21,672 bases of DNA, from the NCBI GenBank assembly GCA_002284615.2, contig MU069627.1, positions 33,241-54,912 of the forward strand, read 5' to 3'. The notes under the pieces are model-generated. The model did no database searches. It saw only the letters and a list, made by a program, of their open reading frames with translations, and was not told the origin of the DNA. Origin of the DNA: Dunaliella salina. Taxonomy: Eukaryota > Chlorophyta > Chlorophyceae > Chlamydomonadales > Dunaliellaceae. This document shows positions 9,013 to 17,030 of the stretch, piece by piece. Made by a program: the position numbers and the translations under genes. Every line of letters begins with the position of its first letter. Positions within the stretch are counted from its first letter, which is position 1.

Positions 9013-9830
9013 CTAATGTGAATCTGGAGGGTTACTAGAAGCACCTGGCTCTAGAACCTGGCTGTGGGAAGTATTCTTGTTATCAATAGAGCGGCGTGTG
9101 GTGACAGGTTTGTGGGCATATTGAACAGAAAGAGCATGAAATTGTTGAGCAAGCTTCGTGGCACGCTGATGATCCATTCCTAGTTGTTTGAATTGCTTCA
9201 GGGTATGCTCAGTGTAATTAGTTCCACCTACACCCAGGAGAATAGGGCGAATTGTGACAGCTTTAGCGCTGACAAGTTTACAAAGCTCTGCGTACTGCTG
9301 CTTTGCTGCATTCAAATAATACTCTGGCCTTGTGTCTTCACAAAACTTGATTTCTGTTAGGTGCACATGGCGTCTATTTGCATTAAGTCCAAGGGGTTGT
9401 CTCATGCGGCTAGCTCTGGTGGTCCTCCGGGAGGAGGTGCGCAAAGCGTGATGGGAATGGGTAGGACAAAGATCGTTAGAAGTATGTTTGGCATCAAGAG
9501 GAGTGTACTAGACAGCATCTGGTTGACTGGAGTTGAGTCTTTTCCTCTCTGGAAGGTGACGAGGGAAGTAGTAGGCAGGTAAAGTTCTGTTTGAGGCATG
9601 TGTAGGGAGTTGGAGGTTGTGTTGGACAAGCTTATAATCGTTTCCGATGTCTGTGTAAACTTGGCCTGCTCCTACAGGGCATTTGCTGAGGGCTTTTGTA
9701 ATCATTCTGCCTGCAATGTTATGGCGTTCAGTTTTCATGTTAGAGATGATATGGTTTTGGCAGTCTGAGAGCATGTGTAGTGCGCTGTCCAAATGATGGC
9801 AGCCTGGGAGGGGGCAAGATGGATCAGTTG
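9013..9830 (-). pseudogene. Left arm C-terminal zinc finger and PD-(D/E)XK nuclease-like domain
   Basis: Downstream of RNase H, CPLPGCHHLDSALHMLSDC (9760-9816) is the Cys-x4-Cys...His...Cys finger common after RNase H in LINE-like elements, followed by ERHNIAGRMI. Then SQPDAV with an in-frame TAG at 9508-9510 (Leu in the right arm), and the same frame reads on through HLTEIKFCEDTRPEYY to SRTI-type GVGGTNY...LGMDHQRATKL and stops at 9013. PD (9517-9522) and E-I-K (9346-9354), followed by a KQQYAEL helix, fit a PD-(D/E)XK restriction-like nuclease, as used by some LINEs to nick target DNA. The nuclease label is inference from motif spacing. Confidence 0.6.
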
Positions 9831-10179
9831 ACTTTAAAAACGTGCTGCATGTTCTTGGTTGTAGAGAATGCCTGTGTGGTACTGCAGAATGGTCCGCTTC
9901 ATGGGTACAGAGATGTTGGGCATATTTCTGAAGGCATTGCTGATATTTTTTTATCTATTTGCGGTAATAAGTTTTGATAGTAAGAGTAGTAACCTGTTTT
10001 GGCATTGGCATATCCAAGCTTGTGTTCAGAATGCATGTGGGATTCGAGAGCATCTTCAAGATTGGGGAAATAGGTGAGCTCGTGGGAGGGTGGTGGACCC
10101 GTAGATGTGTCTGCAGCATGCACTCTTTCTTCCTTGGCTCACCAGAAAGTATTTGTAAATGGATTTCCACCAGGACCTG

Positions 10180-10640
10180 CACCAGGAATCTCAGTGTCTG
10201 CCACGCAGTTCTGAGCTTGCTTTGCCTGATGCTTTGCAACAGCATTCGCACTTTCATGTCCAGCGATGCCAGCATGGGACTTCACCTTGTAAATTCGAAT
10301 TTTGGTATGGAAGTCTCTAATGAGAGTTGAAACCATTTTAAGGACGTCTCCTTGGATACGTCTGAGATGTCTTTCAGGATAAAGAAGTTGTTTACGTATT
10401 TGGTTGAAAGAGATGAGGCTGTCTGATGCAATATCTGTATTTTTGGGTGATGACAGCAGCAGCAATTGCTGCTAATTCAGCTCTAGTGATGGTTTTAGTC
10501 ATCCCAGCACCGTTTGGTTCTACGAAGTTCTTGCTGCTAGTGGCCGGGCAGTAGACACCTGCTCCAATTTCTTGCTTACCGTTATGGACAAGGCAGCTAC
10601 CATTTGTGTACGCCCATGTCTTCCAGTCGGCAACTTTGAG
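10180..10640 (-). pseudogene. Left arm RNase H domain
   Basis: The pieces TWAYTNGSC, GAGVYCP, TRAELAAIAAAV, IASDSLISF and HKVKSHAGIAG-type sequence (here YKVKSHAGIAGHESANAVAK) are the ordered motifs of retroelement RNase HI. Active-site positions read Asn (normally Asp) in YTNGS, Glu in RAEL and Asp in ASDS, with Asn in place of the last Asp. A frameshift lies near 10430-10465. RNase H removes the RNA strand during reverse transcription; two of four catalytic acids are lost here. Confidence 0.85.
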
Positions 10641-10795
10641 AGTTACGAGAGTACTGGCTGGGCACCAATTGGTGTCTTGCAAGCGCGTACCTTGGATACT
10701 CATGTGTGAAATTTTAGGCTGCTTGGGAACGTGTTGTTTGTCAAATGGGAGGCGTTCCAGTTTATTGAAACTTGGCATGTGAGCATGCATGGGAC

Positions 10796-11616
10796 TTAGG
10801 AAGGGTGGCTACTGACATTTGTCAGCTTCCGCTGTGTGGCTTCTTTCAAAACTCCTTTCTGGCCCTGTACCCAGTCTTTGTTGTGGTTATTAAGATGGAC
10901 TCGAGCTGCAGCGTTCCAAACAGCACAGAAACGAAAATCCCGGGTGTGCTTAGGCAAAAAAAACTCTTGGTTATAACCAATAATATAACTAATTAGGGCA
11001 GGATTGAGGAGCACTGTACCTAAGTTTTTTGCAAGGTAAAGTTCCAAGTTTGTAATAGAGGTGGAGGTAGGCAGTGAAAAGTTTGGAGTAGGGGTTGGGT
11101 ATCATGTTCTTATTCAAGCCAGAAGGAACATGAATGTAGCAGTGGCTTCTGTGTTGAGAATGGCATGTTGCAAGGCTTGGGTCGTAATTCCCTCGTCATA
11201 ATGGGATGGCAGACTGAGAAGCCAGTGAATTTGGACGAGAAGGCATTATGCATGGCACCAAAAAGAGCGTCTCAGGAGTCCGCCACTCCAATAATTCTGG
11301 TATTGTGGGTTGTGGTCTAGTGGGGAGGCCATTTTTTCTTGGGCTACTGAAGCCCATTTTTGAAGGGCATGATGAATGTGAGGTGGAAGGGCTCTTGAAA
11401 AAGAGTCGTTGATCTTCTTGCTAGAGCACTTTCTTTCAAGCATGGATTTGTGGGAAAGGAGACTTGTAGCTCAGTAGCAAAGCTGCCAGGAGCTGGTGTT
11501 ATTTTGTCGTGCATGCCAGCAAGCTTGGCCCCATAGAAAACCCTGTAGAGGATTTGGAAGCGGTTTGGGGAAGTCATACCAGCACATTTACCTTGCGTAT
11601 TAAAGATACAAGCCAT
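10796..11616 (-). pseudogene. Left arm PCIF1-like methyltransferase region (frameshifted)
   Basis: The order of pieces is SPNRFQILYRVFYGAKLAGM, LLERK-type linker, NPQYQNYWS, then in other frames FGAMHNAFSSKF, FSVCHP, YDEGITTQALQH, TATFMFL, a segment with NPYSKLF-like sequence, and LPKHTRDFRFCAVWNAAARV. The run 'Y-S...D...FGA...F.....F.v.xP-Y/F-E...ALQHAI...FMFLP' resembles the catalytic core of PCIF1/CAPAM-type N6-adenine methyltransferases, whose NPPF motif would fall at the CHP/YDE break. That assignment comes from remembered family patterns, not a search. One extra base near 11267 and a break at the motif mean the copy cannot be functional. Alternative: an element-specific domain of unknown fold. 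Confidence 0.45.
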
Positions 11617-12097
11617 GTGCGCCGTGTATATTTCTGGGAGAATGAGGGGGGAAGGAGTAGGAGGGCAACGTCTGTGGGATCCTATGTCTGATGATGCTGG
11701 ATGAGGGGGTTGCTGATCCGTGTTTATTCACGAGGTCAACCTCGCGCAGCCAATACTCACATGAGCCAGTAGGTTTTATGTCTGCTTGTGGATTAGTGGG
11801 GTTTGTATCAAAATTGATTTTGTTGCGCAATTCTACGTCCATTTTCTGCTGCCATACATTGGTTTCATTAAGTTTTTCAAAGCCCTGTCTTTCAAGATTT
11901 GAGAGGGTAGAATCTGCTGTGGGTGTTGAGAAGTTGGGCTCGCTTTGTTGTGCTTTGAACTTAAGCAAGCACTCTTTAAATTTGGGCCATATCTCCTGTA
12001 GATCTTCTGATTCCCAGGAGGGCTTCCAAGTGACCCTCCCGAGTTCTTGTTTAGTCTGTTGATCTCTTTCAATTTTTTGGGCATCATTTAGGCTTGC

Positions 12098-12283
12098 ACA
12101 GGCGGGACATGCCCATGTGTCAGCTGTTGCAATTCCTTGTCTTTGCTCATAAGAGTAGCATCCGAGCTCCTTCATGCATTCCCAATGGTACGTCCGGTGG
12201 CACACATCACAAACATACATATCAGGATGTGGATGCTCCATGGTCCCAGCTTCATAACTTTGGTAGTAATTGCATATTTGGCA
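12098..12283 (-). other. PHD finger domain
   Basis: The eight-ligand C4-H-C3 pattern is complete: Cys-Gln-Ile-Cys, then Cys-Asp-Val-Cys-His-Arg-Thr-Tyr-His-Trp-Glu-Cys, then Cys-Pro-Ala-Cys. The Trp two residues before the last Cys pair (TWACPAC) is typical of PHD fingers. Confidence 0.8.
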
Positions 12284-12436
12284 GCAGGCACACTCAATTT
12301 CAGTGCGAGCAGCAGGTGAGACATCTTGAGGCACAAGGTTAGCTTGTTTGAAAAGTGGCAGGGCCCATTTTTCAATTATCATAGGTGCGTAATGTGCGTG
12401 ATATTGCACTTGGAGGTGGGCGGGGGAGCTTAACTG

Positions 12437-13012
12437 TTATGTCTTGTCCTCCGTAAAAAGTCTCCAATCATCTATGTGAGTATTGTCTAAATCATGATAG
12501 CAGATAGAACTGATAGCATAGCTAGCAGTAGTCTCTTTAGCAAGTTTCTCAGCTGTGTTTCTCCTATAGTTCCACACTTTTGGGCCTTGGGAAAGGGAGC
12601 TTAGAGAGTGGATGGCTGGGGAAACGATCTCTCTGTCTGTGTGAAGCAATTGTTGCCTCTTCTTTCTTGGTCTGTTTGTTTGAGTATCTAGGCTGTGCGG
12701 AGTAAGAGTTTGTGTCTGAGGGNTGAGACAATCATCTGTCTGATGTTGGTGGTTAGTGCTAGGGGGGTTGGGCTGTGTAGGGATAAAGTGAGCAGTGCTC
12801 AGACAAGCCTGTGAACTGCTATCATTTGGGCTAGCCTGGCTGAATTGGGACATGGAAGGACAAGTATTTCTCAATGCTGAGCGTGTGCGTTTGCTGGGTG
12901 GCCCTTTTGCAGTAGTATCTTGTACGGCAGGAGCCAGAGTGTCCAGGCTTGCAGTGAGTCTGTCTGCAGAGGGGTGGAGTGCTTGTGTGGGTTTCCTTTT
13001 CTCTTCTTTTAA
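12437..13012 (-). repeat. Sequence unique to the left arm (not in the right arm)
   Basis: The element's N-terminal coding region occurs only once. The right arm begins at the equivalent of about 11945 in the left arm, so the region from about 11945 to 13012 is the asymmetric centre of the inverted pair. The - strand open frame that continues past 13012 to 13210 is a chimaera reading the antisense of the right arm. Confidence 0.7.
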
Positions 13013-14294
13013 CGCGCCTAATCTTTCAACACCCACGGCAGACAAGGTGTTCAAAAAAACTAATGAAACCAATGCGTGGCAGCAAAAATTGGACACAGAA
13101 TTGCGCAACAAAATCACATTTGATACTGACCCCACTAATCCACAAGCAAACATTAATCCTACAGGCTCATGCGAATATTGGCTGCGAGAGGTTGACCTCG
13201 TGAAGTACACGGATCAGCAATCCCCTTATTTAGCATTATCTGACACAGGATCCCACAGCCATTCCCCTCCTACTCCATCCCCCCTCATTCTCCCAGAAAT
13301 ATACACGGCGCACATGGCTTGCATGTACAATACGCAAGGCAAAAGTGTTGGTATGACATCGCCAAACCGCTTCCAAATCCTTTACAGGGTTTTTTATGGA
13401 GCCAAGCTTGCTGGCATGCACGACAAAATAACACCACCTCCAGGCAACTTTGCTACCGAGCTGCAAGGACTCCTTTCCCGCAAATCCATGCTTGAAAGAA
13501 AGTGCTCTAGCAAGGAGATCAAAGGCTCTTTTTCAAGAGCCCTTCCAACTCACATTCATACTGCCTTTCAAAAATGGGCTTTGGTAACCCAAGAAAAACT
13601 GGCCTCCCCACTAGACTAGACTACAACCCACAATACCAGAATTATTGGAGTGCAGACTCCCGAGACACTGCTTTTGGTGCCATGCATAATGCCTTCTCAT
13701 CCAAATTCTCAGGCTTCTCAGTCTGCCATCCCATTATGACGAGGGAATTACGACCCAAGCCTTGCAACATGTCATTCTCAACACAGAAGCCACTGCTACA
13801 TTCATGTTCCTTCTGGCTTGAATAAGAACATGATACCCAACCCCTACTCCAAACTTTTCACTGCCTTCCCCCACCTCTATTACTTTCTTGGAACTTTACC
13901 TTGCAAAAAACTTAGGTACAGTGCTCCTCAATCCTGCCCTAATTAGTTATATAATTGGTTATAACCAAGAGTTTTTTTGCCTAAGCACACCTGGGATTTT
14001 CGTTTCTGTGCTGTTTGGAACGCTGCAGCTCGAGTCCATCTTAATAACCACAACAAAGACTGGCTACAGGGCCTGAAAGGAGTTTTGAAAGAAGCCACAC
14101 AGTGGAAGCTGACGAATGTCAGTAGCCACCCTGTCCTAAGTCCCATGCATGCTCACATGCCAAGTTTCAATAAACTGGAACGCCTCCCATTTGACAAACA
14201 ACACGTCCCCAAGCAGCCTAGAATTTCATACATGAGTATCCAAGGTACGCGCTTGGTGCCCAGCCAGTACTCTCCTAACTCTCAAAGTTGCTGA
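13013..14294 (+). pseudogene. Right arm methyltransferase-like region
   Basis: Frame 1 gives STPTADKVFKK...NETNAWQQKLDTELRNK, GSCEYWLREVDLV, SPNRFQILYRVFYGAKLAGM and reaches TAG at 13616 (LASPLD then stop). A five-base insertion (CTAGA repeated) shifts the frame, after which DYNPQYQNYWSADSRDTAF, GAMHNAFSSKFSGFSVCHP can be read. Another one-base break gives YDEGITTQALQH. Further on come FLPSGLN, NPYSKLFTAFPHLYYFLGTL and LPKHTWDFRFCAVWNAA. The preserved YWSADSRDTAFGA stretch makes the PCIF1-like reading clearer than in the left arm. It ends in a stop caused by a small deletion (about 15 nt relative to the left arm) near 14255. Confidence 0.5.
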
Positions 14295-14710
14295 CTGGAA
14301 GACATCGGCATACACAAATGGCAGCTGCCTTGTCCATAACGGTAAGCAAGAAATTGGAGCAGGCGTCCACTGCCCGTCCACTGACAGCAAAAACTTTGTA
14401 AAACCAAACGGTGCCGGGATTACTAAAACATCACTAGAGCTGAATTAGCAGCAATTGCTGCTGCTATCATTACCAAACATGCAGATATTGCATCAGACAG
14501 CCTCACCTCTTTCAATCACATACGTAACCAGCTTCTCTATCCCGAAAGACATCTGAGGCATATCCAAGGAGACGTCCTTAAAATGATTTCAATGCTCATT
14601 AGAGACTTCCATACCAAAATTGGAATTCACAAAGTGAAGTCCCATGCTGGCTTCGCTGGAAATGAATTTGCAGATGCCATTGCAAAGCAAACCCAGAACT
14701 GTGTGGCAGA
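14290..14710 (+). pseudogene. Right arm RNase H domain
   Basis: YTNGSC (14311-14328), GAGVHCP, RAELAAIAAAI-type sequence (broken by a small deletion near 14430), IASDSLTSF and HKVKSHAGFAGNEFADAIAK are present. As in the left arm, the first catalytic Asp is Asn; the last Asp (FADA) is kept here. The domain is frameshifted and inactive. Confidence 0.85.
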
Positions 14711-14764
14711 CACCAAGATCCCTGGTGCAGGTCCTACTGGAAATCCATTTACAAATATTTCTGG

Positions 14765-15422
14765 TTGGCCAAGGAAGAAAGAGTGCATGCTGCAGACACA
14801 TCTACGGGTCCACCACCCTCCCAAAAGCTCACCTATTTCCCCAATCTTCAAGATGCTCTCAAATCCCACATGCATTCTGGACACAAGCTTGGATATGCCA
14901 ATGCCAAAACAGGTTACTACTCTTACTATCAAAACTTATTACCGCAAATAGATAAAAATATCAGCAATGCCTTCAGAAATATGCCCAACATCTTTGTACC
15001 CATGAAGCAAATCATCCTGCAGTACCGCACAGGCATTCTCTACAACTAAGAACATGCAGCACGTTTTTAAAGGTCAACTGATCCATCTTGCCCCCTCCCA
15101 GGCTGCCATCATTTGGACAGCGCACTACACATGCTCTCAGGCTGCCAAAACCATGTCTTCTCCAACATGAGAACTGGACGCCATAACATTGCAGGCAGAA
15201 TGATTACAAAAGCCCTCAGCAAATGCCCTGTAGGAGCAGGCCTAGTATGCACATAGGAAGCTATTTCAAGCTTGCTAAACACAACCTCCAACTCCCTACA
15301 CATGCCTCAAACAGAACTTTACCCACTTACTTCTTCCCTCGTAACCTTCCAGAGAGGAAAAGACTCAACTCCAGTCGACCAGATGCTGTCTTGATCACCC
15401 CTTTTCATGCCAATCATACTTC
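14765..15422 (+). pseudogene. Right arm zinc finger and start of nuclease-like domain
   Basis: After RNase H come TYFPNLQDALKSHMHSGHKL, KTGYYSYYQNLLPQI, ILQYRTGILYN and, after a frame break, the CPLPGC...DSALHMLSGC finger (15089-15145). ERHNIAGRMITKALSKCPVG-like sequence and SSRPDAVLITPFHANHTSN follow, and the copy ends. The EIK half of the nuclease motif is missing. The Leu after PDAV confirms that the left arm's TAG is a mutation. Confidence 0.7.
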
Positions 15423-15897
15423 AAACTGGAGCCTAGCTTGTGTGCTCGCTTGGTGGTTAAGGTTTTTGACCATATCAATAGCATCTGTGGGGAAGCCCAA
15501 GTCGTTCATATAATGAGTAGCTTAGATAGAATGCTCTTCTGCATATTCATACAGTGTGTTGGTTATTCAACGCTTCCAGAGCTTGTGCAGAGTATTGGCA
15601 AGGCCTAATGGCCTGTATGGAGCAATATCAGTCTCTGGTCCCTTTTGTTTGTGGATAAGAAATGTGTCCCGAACTTTCCAGGTCTTGCCTCTGCAATACA
15701 AAGACATCCTTCACCAGCTTTTCACTATCATGTGGACAATTCCATCTGGACCTGGAGATTCGTTGTTAGTTATGGACTTGATACAGCCGTGAAAGTTACA
15801 TTTATCAAGGATCCTTGATCCGGATAGAGTTGCGAAGCCATCTGCGCTTGCAATTTGTTGTGGATTTAGCTTGTTGGTTAGGGGACCTTCTCTTTAT
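15420..15897 (-). pseudogene. LINE reverse transcriptase fragment (N-terminal palm and fingers)
   Basis: In one - frame with three stops, the sequence reads LTNKLNPQQIASADGFATL, CIKSITNNESPGPDGI, KTWKVRDTFLIHKQKGPETD, APYRPLGLANTLHKLWKR, ITNTLYEYAEEHSI and FPTDAIDMVKNLNHQ. SPGPDGI, the KKG/QKGP block and YRPL-LxNTLxKLW are fixed landmarks of LINE reverse transcriptases. It breaks off just before the expected QG-LSP and FADD motifs, exactly where the right arm ends. It differs in sequence from the reverse transcriptases at 17-20 kb, so it is a second family; it might be the missing polymerase of the PHD element. Upstream (15960-16170, -) a segment with DFTWYMH could be the end of an AP-endonuclease domain, but this is weak. 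Confidence 0.75.
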
Positions 15898-16880
15898 GCA
15901 CGCGGCCTCCAGCTTGCATAAAATTTTCTTTTTCTTTCTTTCTGGAAACCATTACCACCCAATTTCTGCTCGATTTCCAAACTTGCAATCCACATGGTAG
16001 TTGTGAAAATCGCACTCAGAATCGAATAACAACATTCTGGTGCATCCATCCAGACTATAGCTTCTGGCAGCCTGGCGGCTCCTCACCTGTGTGCATGTAC
16101 CATGTAAAGTCTTTCGACATATTTGTTTCACGAACATAACGACATTTGGATTTACCCTTTTCTTCATGAAGCCCTGCTATTTGTGCAGATCTGGACAACT
16201 CCCCCCTCAAAACCAGGTGTGATCAGAATGCTCATAGCATTGATGTCCCCAAATCTGGGACACTTCAGCTTGGTTTCAAAATGCAGCATACCATACATAG
16301 GTATTTGGCGGGCTGTTTTGCGAGTTTCCTGTAGCACTAGAGCTCAACAGTCCCTGCCTTGGGGACTCATGCCTAATTGGCCATGACGTGAGCCCTAGTT
16401 TTCACCAGCAAATCCTCGTTCCTGATTACCCAACAGACGAAATTGGATAATTTTCGGTGGTTTAAGTCCTTGTACTGAAAAGATCACTGCAAAAAAAATT
16501 GGGGAGAAAGACCCAGTGGTTGGTGAGGTACAGGATTTCAACTATCTCCTTTTGCAGCACAAGAGTGCCAAAACGGTCAATTTTTGCAACTGGAATTTTT
16601 GACCTCGTTCTTCTTTACTCTTAAATCTGCAGAAAGTTATCATGGACTATGGAGAAAATAGCTAGTTGTGAGTGTTTCACCAGCGGCTGATCAGCCAGAG
16701 ACTCAAGCTTAGGTTAACCATTGTAAACCCTTGTAAACCCTTAAGCCTCAAGGAGAGAAAAAATTTTGGAGTGAAAATGCAGCTGTAAGCCTTTCTTGGG
16801 TGATCTGAGGCCTGGAGAGTGATGTGGTCCTACCTTTAGTCCTCGGACATGATGACTCACAGAACAATAATGGCTGGCAA
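15898..16880. other. Interspersed unrecognised DNA
   Basis: Apart from the weak possible AP-endonuclease remnant on - (15960-16170) and a possible + strand LINE tail (about 16630-16740, with TTGTAAACCC twice at 16721-16740), nothing recognisable was found. Confidence 0.45.
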
Positions 16881-17030
16881 GATTAGATTAGATTTGGAAA
16901 AAAAACAGGATATAGCAAATCCAATGATATTAGGAGTTGTCCACTCCAATACCTCACAATACGGAACATGACCTTCTGCCAGATAATTTGGCTGCTCAGT
17001 GTGTTGAAAACAATTTATGAGTTTGGAGAT
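16881..17030 (-). mobile_element. Outer LINE copy H, 3' end segment
   Basis: On - this reads SKLINCFQHTEQPNYLAEGHVP, which parallels the last residues of copy 2 (FHHTEQPNFLAAGYVP). It then runs into a 3' tail of CTAATC/AAATCT repeats ending near 16881. It is the continuation of the segment at 18795-19013 once the inserted copy 2 is removed. Confidence 0.7.
17022..17030 (+). repeat. Target-site duplication, left copy, flanking LINE copy 2
   Basis: TTTGGAGAT here is repeated exactly at 18795-18803. Removing 17031-18803 rejoins copy H across its C-terminal coding region. Confidence 0.75.

Larger units (their letters stand above)
9013..13012 (-). mobile_element. Left retroelement arm: PHD - methyltransferase-like - RNase H - zinc finger - PD-(D/E)XK (decayed)
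   Basis: Reading on -, from about 13012 down to 9013, successive frames give one broken protein with the domains listed separately below. RNase H, the CPLPGC finger and the C-terminal nuclease-like domain are typical of LINE-type elements, so I class it as a non-LTR-related retroelement. No reverse transcriptase motifs (FADD or YADD, GPDGI) were found between the PHD finger and RNase H. There are in-frame stops (12437, 9508) and several frameshifts, so it is inactive. The 5' end is cut at the head-to-head junction with the right arm, and the 3' end is undefined below 9013. No target-site duplication was found. Confidence 0.75.
11600..13012 (-). pseudogene. Left arm N-terminal region with PHD finger
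   Basis: From about 13012 the frame encodes a Ser/Pro/Gln-rich, low-complexity region with basic clusters (PSKRTRS, PRKKRQQ) that look like nuclear localisation signals. It reaches a TAA at 12437-12439 and continues in the same frame as HAHYAPMIIEKWALP, so the stop is probably a decay mutation, though a two-ORF layout is possible. A PHD finger follows at 12098-12283: Cys-x2-Cys, Cys-x2-Cys-x4-His-x2-Cys, Cys-x2-Cys. Next come a linker rich in Lys/Glu/Gln and the segment NETNVWQQKMDVELRNKI that is also present in the right arm. PHD fingers bind histone tails; in a retroelement this could guide integration, which is inference. Codons include an ambiguous base at 12723. Confidence 0.7.
13013..15422 (+). 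mobile_element. Right retroelement arm: inverted, truncated second copy
   Basis: The + strand from about 13013 repeats the left arm in opposite orientation, from the segment before NETNAWQQK to just after the PD motif of the nuclease-like domain. In a stretch of about 160 nt aligned by eye (around 13305-13460) roughly one base in ten differs. It begins abruptly inside the element and stops abruptly at about 15420 next to a reverse transcriptase fragment. No target duplication flanks it. The pair forms an inverted repeat with arms of about 2.4 kb around a 1.1-kb centre. Confidence 0.8.

Noticed and set aside
12437..13210. A 257-aa - strand protein
   Set aside because: Its first part is antisense to the right arm's coding sequence; the real element sequence starts at about 13012.
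9440..15422. Twin-priming (5' inversion) as origin of the inverted pair
   Set aside because: Twin priming gives non-overlapping inverted pieces of one element; here both arms carry the same 2.4 kb.
15952..16167. AP-endonuclease domain on -
   Set aside because: Only DFTW and general position upstream of a reverse transcriptase suggest it; the catalytic SDH motif could not be found.
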